Assembly: GCA_014762625.1 (NCBI GenBank)
Contig: JABURQ010000021.1
Span: 1 to 57,235 of the forward strand
DNA from: Planctomycetaceae bacterium
Lineage (GTDB): Bacteria; Planctomycetota; Planctomycetia; Planctomycetales; Planctomycetaceae
Reading direction: 5' to 3'
Length of the DNA stretch: 57,235 bases
Part shown: in pieces, positions 35,790 to 43,921 of the stretch
How positions within the stretch are numbered: the first letter of the stretch is position 1
Layout: the number at the start of each line of letters is the position of its first letter
The notes under the pieces: model-generated
The model's input: the letters and a program-made list of their open reading frames with translations, nothing else
Told to the model about the DNA's origin: nothing
Database searches by the model: none
Made by a program: the position numbers and the translations under genes

Positions 35790-36800
35790 ATGTCTGCTTT
35801 TCTTCGACGCTACTGGTTCTTGCTGGGGTTATTGGTCATGATTCCCTCGGGGCTCACGACCGGCAACATCAGCACCGGTTCTTTTGTGACCTGGTGGCTC
35901 GATCACATCAAGCCGCGCTGGATCACCGCATTCGTTCTGTTTCTGATGACCTTCACGCTCGATTCGCGACAGTTTCTGGTGTCGCTGAGAAAGCCTGGCG
36001 CAGTACTGTTTGCGGGAGTCGTCAATCTCGGTTTACTCCCCTTGATGGCTCTCGGACTGGCTCCGCTGCAATTCACGACCGACTTGCAGGTCGGATTGAT
36101 GATTGCGGCGACCGTTCCTTGTACGTTGGCGGCGGCGTCGGTTTGGACGAGAAAAGCGGAAGGAAATGACGCCGTCTCGTTATTGGTGACTCTCTCGACC
36201 AATATCCTCTGCGTTGTGATTACTCCTCTCTGGCTCTCTCAGGCAACCGCGCGAGTCGTCGAGTTCAATTTGGTCGATATGACCTTTCGACTGGTGTTGG
36301 TGGTGTTGATTCCGACCATCATCGGGCAATTGATGAGACTCTCTCCTACTCCACTGAACGCTCAGTTTGCGGCCCAACATAAGATTCCAATCGGGGTAGT
36401 CGCCCAGGGGATGATCCTGATGCTCGTCTTCACGGCGTCCCTAAAAGCGGGACAGCAACTCGCGACCGGAACGGCGGGAATCGGCCTGGATGGACTGTTG
36501 TTTGTTTGGGCTTGCTGTCTGTTTCTGCACCTGACCGGCGCTGCGGTCGGATGGTGGGGAAGCCGGTTGTTTGATTTCCCACTCTCGGATCGTAAGGCGA
36601 TTCTGTTCGCTGCCAGTCAAAAGACCTTACCCATCGGCGTGCTGCTGGCAACGGAGCCGACGATGTTTGGCAACGCAGGTGTTCCATTTGCGATCTTTCC
36701 CATGATCATGTACCACACGACCCAGCTAGTGGTCGATACGCTCATCGCCCATAAGCTCTCCTCGATCCAGCCTGTCGAGGTTCCGAATATCAGCGCCTAA
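35790..36800 (+). CDS. Bile acid:sodium symporter-like (SBF/BASS family) transporter
   Basis: 336 residues, about nine or ten membrane helices across the whole length. Family features include AATVPCTLAAASVWTRKAEGNDA (~110-132) and, in the second half, ASQKTLPIGVLLA (~270-282), the two substrate-facing unwound helices of the BASS fold. Belongs to the 'SBF-like' branch, of unknown solute. Ends 1 bp before a strong bidirectional terminator. Confidence 0.85.
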   Translation: MSAFLRRYWFLLGLLVMIPSGLTTGNISTGSFVTWWLDHIKPRWITAFVLFLMTFTLDSRQFLVSLRKPGAVLFAGVVNLGLLPLMALGLAPLQFTTDLQVGLMIAATVPCTLAAASVWTRKAEGNDAVSLLVTLSTNILCVVITPLWLSQATARVVEFNLVDMTFRLVLVVLIPTIIGQLMRLSPTPLNAQFAAQHKIPIGVVAQGMILMLVFTASLKAGQQLATGTAGIGLDGLLFVWACCLFLHLTGAAVGWWGSRLFDFPLSDRKAILFAASQKTLPIGVLLATEPTMFGNAGVPFAIFPMIMYHTTQLVVDTLIAHKLSSIQPVEVPNISA

Positions 36801-36836
36801 AAAAATGCTACGGCGAATTCGAGCCGTAGCGTTTTT
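36801..36836. terminator. Bidirectional intrinsic terminator
   Basis: GCTACGGC (36807-36814) and GCCGTAGC (36823-36830) form a perfect 8-bp stem with an 8-nt loop, flanked by an A run on the left (36801-36805) and TTTTT on the right (36832-36836). It serves the transporter gene on the plus strand and the vWA gene on the minus strand. Confidence 0.9.
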
Positions 36837-36857
36837 GAATCGAGAGTCTTGTGAGAA

Positions 36858-38774
36858 TCACAGGTTCGGAAGTTGAACCGGCTTGTCGTAATTGGGGCTG
36901 CGGTGGACGTCCACAAATGTCATCCCGAATCCGACGCTAAGTTCGTATTTAGCACGTCCAGCCCAGGGGGTGTTTGGGTGCGTTTTCGCTACTTGCTCCA
37001 GGAGGTTCCGGGCTTCCTTCTCTTTCACTTCCAAGTCCGCGAGGTACTCTTCACGCGTCATTTTCAGATTGAAGGCTCCTTTCAACCGATCGTATTGTTC
37101 TTGATCGGGAACGATCATTTTTTTGACGCGAGTCAAATTCCAGGCATTCGACGGCGTTTTGGGATCTTTACGTTTTGGTTCCGGGTTGGTCGCGACGTGC
37201 TTATCCATCGCCAGCAGGAACTGGAACAGTCGAATTCTGAATGTGACCAATTGGGCGTAAGCCAGGTCGTAATTCGCTCGCCAACGCATCGAGGGTTCGG
37301 TATCTCGCAGCGGACGAATCTTGTCGAGCATGGCGAGAGCCTGTTCGATAAGGCCCATCGATTTGACTGCTTTGGGAACTTGCTTCGACGCTTCCGACTG
37401 GAACTCAGGGATAGACATCGGATACCAATGTTCGCGGATGCTCAATTCCTTGTGGATATACGGATTGAGCCGTTCAATGACATCGAAGATGACGCGACGA
37501 AAATCTTCCCGATCACGGGCTTCGATGTATTCGCGGCGGGCGCCGAGAAACGGTTGATACTCCTTCATATCCAGGAATTCGTATTTCCGTTTCTCAATTT
37601 GACGAGCGTTGACGAGGTCTTCTTCTTCACCCGGCAGGATGAAAAAGATTCCTCCCGACTCTCGCGCCATCCGGACCTGAGCGTAAGGACCGAAGCCGGC
37701 GGGCTGAGTATCCCAACGACTGTGTAAGCCGTCCCATTGCAAACATTCGACCATCGGAGTTTCGGGGCCGCGACGTACCTGCAACCAGTGCGGTAGGTTA
37801 TATTTCGGGTCAACCCAGCGAACGCGAGCATACGGATATCCGAACATCGATTCACGCCCCATGAAGTAGGCGGGGATACGCCCCTGCTTCAGCTTGGAGA
37901 CAGTCGTTTCCAGCAATTGAGCATTGTCGCCATCATCCCCCGATTCGTCGGAAACAATAATCAACACCAGACGACGCCTTTGTTGACGGGCCTGACCGAC
38001 GAACTCATCGATCGTGGCATTGATCGAATTGCACATATTCTCCTTACCGCTGGTATCGATCGGAATTTGACCAATTGCGTTGCGAATTTCTTCGATGTCC
38101 GAAGTCGGTTTATTGTGCTGGTGAATCGTCTCACCGAACGAGAGAATCGAGGTCAGGATCAGCTCTTCGGACTGCCGTTTTTTCAGTTCCTCATCCTTCT
38201 TGGTGAGGATGCCGATTTCTTCATACACTTCATTGAAGTTTCTGGCGATCTCTTTCTGGTCGTCCTTCATGCTGCCCGATTCATCAAACAGCCAGACCGC
38301 CAGCAGCTTATCTTTTCGCATCATACGGATTAATTCGTTCGTCATACGGCTCATGGCGGCTCCGTAGCCTTCCACCGCCGCGCCGCTTTCCCCTGTCACT
38401 TCACCTTCGCCAAAGTCTTTGCCGACGATTTCATCGCTTGGTAAAGTGACTTCCGTCAGCGATACTTCGACTTGCGGATCTTCGAGCGTTTCTGCTTGTT
38501 CGACCTTGTTGGTGGTGACCACGGGACCCGTTGAGGCTCCAATTTCTCCGGTCACCGCTCCGCCCGGCTGGGTGTTGAAGGTTTGAGCGACTTCCGTCTG
38601 AATTTCCAACTCTTTGGTGAACTCTTCCTGAGTTCGTTCCGGCTCGAAGACCGTTTCCAGATCCAACTGAACGGTGGGGTCGATGACTGTTAATTTGAAA
38701 AGATACAACGCACCCAGAACGAGTACGTGGGCGATCAGGGAGACGCCCATAGCGGGAAGGTCGCGACTTTTCAT
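36858..38774 (-). CDS. von Willebrand A protein with TonB-like N-terminal anchor (paralogue 1)
   Basis: About 638 residues from ATG 38774 (AGAGAGAG upstream). One N-terminal helix (~8-28) with VSLIAHVLVLGALYLF, i.e. Ser12-x3-His16 as in TonB. A linker rich in Glu/Thr/Pro follows (~30-150). The vWA domain (~155-350) begins WLFDESGSM, a full MIDAS motif DxSxS at D164-S168, and binds Mg and protein ligands. The C-terminal ~280 residues are helical and end with a HPNTPWAGRAKYELS block that is shared with the next gene. The pair 36858/38935 are paralogues in tandem. Likely periplasmic domain, partner unknown. Confidence 0.82.
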   Translation of the reverse strand: MKSRDLPAMGVSLIAHVLVLGALYLFKLTVIDPTVQLDLETVFEPERTQEEFTKELEIQTEVAQTFNTQPGGAVTGEIGASTGPVVTTNKVEQAETLEDPQVEVSLTEVTLPSDEIVGKDFGEGEVTGESGAAVEGYGAAMSRMTNELIRMMRKDKLLAVWLFDESGSMKDDQKEIARNFNEVYEEIGILTKKDEELKKRQSEELILTSILSFGETIHQHNKPTSDIEEIRNAIGQIPIDTSGKENMCNSINATIDEFVGQARQQRRRLVLIIVSDESGDDGDNAQLLETTVSKLKQGRIPAYFMGRESMFGYPYARVRWVDPKYNLPHWLQVRRGPETPMVECLQWDGLHSRWDTQPAGFGPYAQVRMARESGGIFFILPGEEEDLVNARQIEKRKYEFLDMKEYQPFLGARREYIEARDREDFRRVIFDVIERLNPYIHKELSIREHWYPMSIPEFQSEASKQVPKAVKSMGLIEQALAMLDKIRPLRDTEPSMRWRANYDLAYAQLVTFRIRLFQFLLAMDKHVATNPEPKRKDPKTPSNAWNLTRVKKMIVPDQEQYDRLKGAFNLKMTREEYLADLEVKEKEARNLLEQVAKTHPNTPWAGRAKYELSVGFGMTFVDVHRSPNYDKPVQLPNL

Positions 38775-38934
38775 AAAACTCTCTCTTGTCGTCAGAAGCA
38801 GCCAGATCACCGGCCGTTCAGGAAGGAAAATCAATCAATAAATTAGGGCGGCACCTGATGAAACCTAGCTCCTGAAATCCCAGCAGGCAACTAAAGTCTC
38901 TCACAGATTCCATCGGAACGCGTCTCTCAACCGA

Positions 38935-40977
38935 TCACAACTTGGGACGCTTTTTCGGTTGGGGGGGGCGTTCGCGATTTCGTCGCCGCTGAATCTCATC
39001 CGCCAGTAACAGACGCGCGGTATCGTTGTTACCATTACGCGTCATGACGTTTCCTTCCTTGGAAATCGCCGCTTCTTCCCACTGCCAGCCCATCGGTTGC
39101 GACAGTTCCGTTTTGGCTAGGTCGCTCCAGGGGGTGCCGGGATGTTGGTTGATGACTCTCGTCAAATATTCTTCGGCTTCCTTTGCCATTTTTCGGACCG
39201 TCGGAGTGGCATTCTTCAGGTCAGTCGAAGGTCGTAAATACCAGAAATTGGAACGGGGATCTTCAAAGGGTTTCAAATTGGTTCGCATTTCCGCCAGCAT
39301 CTGACCGTAACCGTAAGCGCGGACTTTTAACGCCAACGCCCTTCCCATCGCGAGATCGAAGGCGGCTCTCCAGCGAGGCTCCACGATCTTGTCGCGTTCT
39401 TTACTACCTTCTTCAAGCATTGCCAGCAGGCTGCTGATTTTGTAATCCAGAACGGAGACCGGTTTTTGAGCCTCGAAGATTTCGTTTCTCAGGACGTTAT
39501 CGTTCTCCGCGTCGAATGAGAGAGTCGGCATGCTGATCCGGTCAATCCGCAAAGCTCGGGTGGCATCGATCAAGGCGGCAATCGCCTTGTTATCTCGAAT
39601 AGACTGATCCAACTCATTGATTGGACTGTAATCGGGTTGATAAGCCCGCATCACATCGTAATCGTAGGTGACGGCGTTGTTGCTCTCCTGCGAGACGAGG
39701 AACAAGCCTCCTGTTTCCGCACACAGGCGATTCAGTGGATAAGGTCCGAAGCTGGAGGAAAGTCGATTGATATTCCCTCGTCTGGTCAAACCCCAGAAGT
39801 CGATATCGAGCAGTTCGGGATAAAACGTTTCGGGGCCCTGATCGACCGGAAGCGCTTCCGTGAACGACTGACCGTCTTCTTCCCAGGTAAAACTGACGTA
39901 ACCTTTCTCTTTACCGAACACAGCGGCATTCCCCACGCAATGCACGCGGATACCGACTCGGGAAAGATTCGCAATCACCGATTCCATCTTGTCAAAATCG
40001 TCGCCACGTTCGTCGGTGACGACAATGTACATTACGTTTCGACGACGTTTGGTGCGGTAATCTCCCCACTTGCGGCTGACGTCTTCCAACGCGGTAAAGA
40101 CCATTTCCTTGCCGCTTTCATCGGCGGGGATCTCGCGAATCTTATCGGTCAACGGGCCGATGTTGCTTGTCGGTTCGTCGATGAGGAAAGTGGTTTTTTC
40201 GCCGAACGTGGCGGCGGCAGTCAGTAAGCGGTCGTTGCCGTCTCCAACTCCTTTGAGACCGACTTGTTCGTAGATGTTGTGGAAGCGATCGGCGATTTTA
40301 TCGCGTCGTTCTTTCACCGATAACGAGGCATCGAATAACCAGACCACCAGCGTTTCGTGATCTTGGACGGCGTTTGAAATTTCAAACGCGAGACGGTCCA
40401 TCGCCCCCTCGGTACCGCCGGTATGCTCGGTGGTTCCCTTGGTTTCCATCACTTCGGTGAGTTCATCACGGGACGGTTGCGTTGCGAGATCCGAAACTTG
40501 AATTTCAACTTCAAGCTGTGATTCTTCGAGACGCCGTTCGATTTCCTGAGGCTCCGCTTCTCCTGTCAGCGTTGCCGCCTGCAGGGAAGGGCTGATTTCG
40601 TTCATCTGGGAATTGTTCCCCAGTTCATCCTGAATGGTGGAATCGAACTTGTAGGTTTGTTCTTCGATTTCCGGGACGGGGGTGCTGATGATATCGGGAG
40701 TCAGTACCATCTGCGTGACGTGCGTAATACTTCCCAACGCGAGCAAAATCGCGAGATGCACCACCAGACTTACCGCCCAGGCGGGCGCTTCGTGTAGGCT
40801 CGTCAAAAAACCGCCACTGGAAACCAGTTCCGGTTCGAGAGCACTGTCCGCAGCCTCATCACCCTGAATGGAGATACTACTATCCTCCTCGGCGTTTTCG
40901 AACGTCACGATCTGATCCTGATCGTCGGCCGCTTCGTCGAACACCGGTGTCTGTTTGGGTACATAGGTTGAACTCAC
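38935..40977 (-). CDS. von Willebrand A protein with TonB-like anchor (paralogue 2)
   Basis: 680 residues, GTG start at 40977 with AAGGAG 8 bp upstream. A ~60-residue acidic cytoplasmic N-terminus precedes one membrane helix (~66-88), AWAVSLVVHLAILLAL, with Ser70-x3-His74 as in TonB. After a linker, the vWA domain (~205-400) starts WLFDASLSV with MIDAS DxSxS at D216-S220. The C-terminal region ends with HPGTPWSDLAKTELS, matching the neighbour. It is 160 bp upstream of paralogue 1 on the same strand, probably one operon. The long acidic N-terminus is absent from paralogue 1. Confidence 0.82.
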   Translation of the reverse strand: MSSTYVPKQTPVFDEAADDQDQIVTFENAEEDSSISIQGDEAADSALEPELVSSGGFLTSLHEAPAWAVSLVVHLAILLALGSITHVTQMVLTPDIISTPVPEIEEQTYKFDSTIQDELGNNSQMNEISPSLQAATLTGEAEPQEIERRLEESQLEVEIQVSDLATQPSRDELTEVMETKGTTEHTGGTEGAMDRLAFEISNAVQDHETLVVWLFDASLSVKERRDKIADRFHNIYEQVGLKGVGDGNDRLLTAAATFGEKTTFLIDEPTSNIGPLTDKIREIPADESGKEMVFTALEDVSRKWGDYRTKRRRNVMYIVVTDERGDDFDKMESVIANLSRVGIRVHCVGNAAVFGKEKGYVSFTWEEDGQSFTEALPVDQGPETFYPELLDIDFWGLTRRGNINRLSSSFGPYPLNRLCAETGGLFLVSQESNNAVTYDYDVMRAYQPDYSPINELDQSIRDNKAIAALIDATRALRIDRISMPTLSFDAENDNVLRNEIFEAQKPVSVLDYKISSLLAMLEEGSKERDKIVEPRWRAAFDLAMGRALALKVRAYGYGQMLAEMRTNLKPFEDPRSNFWYLRPSTDLKNATPTVRKMAKEAEEYLTRVINQHPGTPWSDLAKTELSQPMGWQWEEAAISKEGNVMTRNGNNDTARLLLADEIQRRRNRERPPQPKKRPKL

Positions 40978-41457
40978 TACAGGACTCCTTCTCCTCGGAT
41001 GATGACATCGTCGGTTATGATAATGCGTATTTTGGGTGAGCCTTTTACGCCTGATTTATTCACATATTTCAGTATCTTCAAGTATATCATCGGCTTTGGG
41101 CGGTCACAATGTTTTTCACGGCGTGGAAAGTCTTTGTGAGCTGCGTGATATTCTCCCCAACCGGGGGAAATTGTGGCTGGCAGCACTGATTTCGAGTGAG
41201 ATTTTGCCCCTTCTCTAGGCTTATGAGCATAAGGCTAATGTGTATAGGCACTTAGGGGTATCCCTGTTATGTCAGGAGACCACTGCCAGCCTCCATTATT
41301 TGACCCGATATCCGGCTAAGAAATTCGTAACGAATTTGAGAATTTTCAGGGGAAGAAAAACCCTGTTTTCTGGGGTTATTAGGTGTATCATCAATGAAGT
41401 CAAAGGGTTAAGGTAATTTGTTGCTCGTTTTGTTGCCTTGTTGAGGATCCTCAAACC
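40978..41457. other. Divergent intergenic region, vWA operon / tlpA-like
   Basis: 480 bp without a gene. Three structured sites: near-palindrome AGGCTTATG-AG-CATAAGGCT (41217-41236, one mismatch); AAATTCGT-A-ACGAATTT (41321-41337), a perfect 17-bp site; and two overlapping, mutually exclusive hairpins at 41347-41365 (CAGGG/CCCTG) and 41359-41377 (AACCC/GGGTT) in the leader of the thioredoxin-like gene. No tRNA or known riboswitch recognised; the short minus-strand frame here looks spurious. Confidence 0.45.
41321..41337. promoter_or_regulatory. Perfect palindrome, candidate operator
   Basis: AAATTCGT-A-ACGAATTT, 120 bp before the thioredoxin-like ATG. Regular 8-bp arms with a single central base are typical of dimeric regulator sites. 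Binding protein unknown. Confidence 0.4.
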
Positions 41458-42426
41458 ATGTTGCCACAGAGAGATCGATTTCTCTTGTCCCTGATGCTGA
41501 GTCTCATTCTCGCGGGTGGGAGTTCTTCAATTCTGAGAGCATCAGACTCATTTGCCGAACAACAACACCGGCAACTCCGCGCACAATTTGAGTCAACTTC
41601 TGCCTGGTTTCAGCAACAGACCACTCCCTATTCGGCAGATGCACTCGACGGATTGGACTGGTTATTGAAGACGGCTTTCACTCAAGGGTGGTATGCCGAC
41701 CTTAAACCAGTTCTCTCTGCGGTCGAAGAAGAGGCGAGCCTGACTGAGAATTTACGGAAAGAGGCGGCGAAATTGGAACTTCTCGGTCTAGCGGCCGAAG
41801 ATAGCTCGGAAGGAGCCCTCCAAGGGTACGTCGATCACCTGAAGACGATTCGGATTCGCCAACCGAACGACACACTTGAATTGGCGTATGCACTCTCGGC
41901 TCAATTCCAAATTAACGGAGATTACTCAGCCGCACGGGAAGTCTATCGCCGGACGATTGATGCCTTTTTTCTCAACGAGCAGGTGCGAGTGATTTGCGAA
42001 CGACGTCAGGCGAAGTTGTTGTTGGCGGGGGAGTCGGCTCCCGAATTAACGGCGGGCGAACTCAAACTTTCTGACCAGCGCGGGAAGTACGTCCTGATCG
42101 ACTTCTGGGCAACCAACTGTGCCCCGTGTCTGATCGACCTGCCGCATTTGAAGTCGGTCGCTCGCCGGTTCCAGGGAGAATCGTTTCAGATTCTAGGGGT
42201 CAGTTTCGATACCGATGTCACATTCCTGAACGACTTTCGAAATCGACAACGCATCGACTGGCCAACTCCGCTGTTGGAATCCGTTAACTCCAAGGCGCGG
42301 GAGAATTATCGTGTGGTCACGATACCTTCCACATTCCTCGTGGATCCGGAGGGGAAGATTGTCCTGGTGGACGGGCAGGCGCGCGATGTCGCGTTGTTGC
42401 TTGAACAAAGACTCGGTGCGGAATAA
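41458..42426 (+). CDS. Exported TlpA/ResA-like thioredoxin-fold protein
   Basis: 322 residues. Signal peptide (~1-28), a helical region of ~165 residues with TPR-like spacing, then a thioredoxin domain (~190-320) with active site WATNCAPC and the cis-Pro loop VVTIPSTFLVD. TlpA/ResA-type proteins reduce disulfides or haem-binding cysteines in the periplasm. Ends 3 bp from a convergent sulfatase gene. Confidence 0.88.
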   Translation: MLPQRDRFLLSLMLSLILAGGSSSILRASDSFAEQQHRQLRAQFESTSAWFQQQTTPYSADALDGLDWLLKTAFTQGWYADLKPVLSAVEEEASLTENLRKEAAKLELLGLAAEDSSEGALQGYVDHLKTIRIRQPNDTLELAYALSAQFQINGDYSAAREVYRRTIDAFFLNEQVRVICERRQAKLLLAGESAPELTAGELKLSDQRGKYVLIDFWATNCAPCLIDLPHLKSVARRFQGESFQILGVSFDTDVTFLNDFRNRQRIDWPTPLLESVNSKARENYRVVTIPSTFLVDPEGKIVLVDGQARDVALLLEQRLGAE

Positions 42427-42429
42427 CGA

Positions 42430-43815
42430 TTACTGCTGACTCGGAAGATCGACATGCGCTGCGTCGATAATCGCCTCCATACGCGCGATGATTTTCGGGT
42501 GACTGTCGGCGATGTTGTTTTGTTCGTAGGGATCCTGACTCAGATCGAATAACTGCATCTCTTTTCCCTGTTCGCGATACGCCTTCCAATCTCCCATGCG
42601 GACAGCCTGCGAATAGATTTTCTGTTTCGGCGACTTACAGAATTCGAAATACAGATAGTCGTGTTCTTTCTGAGCATCGGTATTCCCTTTCAACGTCGGT
42701 AAAAACGACAGGCCGTCCGCTTGCTTGGGAACCGGTTGTCCCACCAGTTCGGACATCGACGGCAAGACATCCTGGAAGCCGCTGATATGATCGGAAGTGC
42801 TTCCCGGCTTGATGACGCCCGGCCAGCGGGCGAGCAGCGGCGAACGAATTCCTCCTTCGTGCATATCCCGTTTGTGGCCCCTCAAGTTGCCGGTGGAGTT
42901 CCAGAAGTTGGGATCGTGGCCCCCTTCCTTGTGCGCTCCGTTATCGCTGGCGAACAGGATGAGCGTGTTGTCATCAATGCCGAGCTTTTGCAGGAGTGCC
43001 AGAATCTCCCCCACTTCATTATCGAGATGCTCCATCATCGCGGCGAAGCCGGCGATCGGATTGACAACATCGGGACATGGTTCTCCCGCCGCTCCATATT
43101 TTCCGATCTTGTTATCGAACTGGGGCAGTTTCTTGCGCCATTTTTCGTGTAGTTCTTGCGGAGCGTGCATGGCGGCGTGAGGGATGGCGGTGGGGATATA
43201 GCAAAAGAAAGGTTGGTTGGCCTTTGCGTTAGAGGCGATGAAATCGCGAGCGTGCTCCATGAGTGGTTTATGAAGGTAAGTTCCCGACTCCAGCGGAATC
43301 TCTTTGCCGTTATGAACGACAGTGGTCGGATAATAAGTGTGGGCGATGGACTGACTTTTCCAGCCGTAGAATTCATCGAAACCGTGAGAGAGTGGATTGG
43401 CATCCCCTTCCAGATGAGTTTGTCCCAGGCCCCATTTCCCGAAGGCTCCTGTCGCGTAGCCGGCGGATTTAAACACTTCGGGAAGAACCGTCATTCCTGG
43501 ATCGAGTTCGGCTCCTTTTTCTCCTCCGAGATTTCCGCGGACGTAGCAATGCCCGGAATGCTGTCCGGTCATCAGCACCGCCCGCGAGGGCGTGCAGACC
43601 GTATTGCCTGAGTAGTGAGCCGTGAACTTCATCCCCTCAGTCGCCAGTCGGTCGATGTTGGGCGTTTCAAATTTTTCCTGACCGTAGCAGGAGAGATCGC
43701 CGTAACCGAGATCGTCGGCGAGAATATAGATGACATTCGGCTTCTCAGCGGCCTGGCTGATAGTTGCGATAAAGCAAATGACAAATGCGGTAACAATGTG
43801 TTGAGGCGATTTCAT
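42430..43815 (-). CDS. Secreted Cys-type sulfatase (arylsulfatase A-like)
   Basis: 461 residues. Signal peptide (~1-22), metal motif YILADDLGYGDLSCYG (~30-45), and signature CTPSR at 74-78, where Cys74 becomes formylglycine; then LMTGQHSGHCYVRGN. The block FASDNGAHKEGGHDP (mid-protein) supplies other metal ligands. More like the arylsulfatase A/N-acetylgalactosamine-6-sulfatase branch than the sulfatase at 686. Preceded by the Pro-rich TPR gene on the same strand. Confidence 0.93.
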   Translation of the reverse strand: MKSPQHIVTAFVICFIATISQAAEKPNVIYILADDLGYGDLSCYGQEKFETPNIDRLATEGMKFTAHYSGNTVCTPSRAVLMTGQHSGHCYVRGNLGGEKGAELDPGMTVLPEVFKSAGYATGAFGKWGLGQTHLEGDANPLSHGFDEFYGWKSQSIAHTYYPTTVVHNGKEIPLESGTYLHKPLMEHARDFIASNAKANQPFFCYIPTAIPHAAMHAPQELHEKWRKKLPQFDNKIGKYGAAGEPCPDVVNPIAGFAAMMEHLDNEVGEILALLQKLGIDDNTLILFASDNGAHKEGGHDPNFWNSTGNLRGHKRDMHEGGIRSPLLARWPGVIKPGSTSDHISGFQDVLPSMSELVGQPVPKQADGLSFLPTLKGNTDAQKEHDYLYFEFCKSPKQKIYSQAVRMGDWKAYREQGKEMQLFDLSQDPYEQNNIADSHPKIIARMEAIIDAAHVDLPSQQ

Positions 43816-43859
43816 GTCGAGCAGCCTGCGTCTAGTCTAGAGGAGATAGCATGAGTAAA

Positions 43860-43889
43860 CCCCACCGTACTCGCGAGGAGACGATGGGG
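43860..43889 (-). terminator. Terminator-like hairpin after the Pro-rich TPR gene
   Basis: On the minus strand CCCCATCGT (43889-43881) pairs with ACGGTGGGG (43868-43860) over nine positions with one T-G wobble; the next bases are TTTAC. It starts about 32 bp past the stop at 43922. The T run is short, so termination may be partial, leaving some read-through into the sulfatase. Confidence 0.5.
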
Positions 43890-43921
43890 TCAACCGGTTA
43901 TTGCGATCTCGAGAGTTAAGA

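Noticed and set aside
40977..41186. 69-codon minus-strand frame upstream of vWA paralogue 2
   Set aside because: Ends at the vWA start, no ribosome site, not protein-like; taken as leader sequence.
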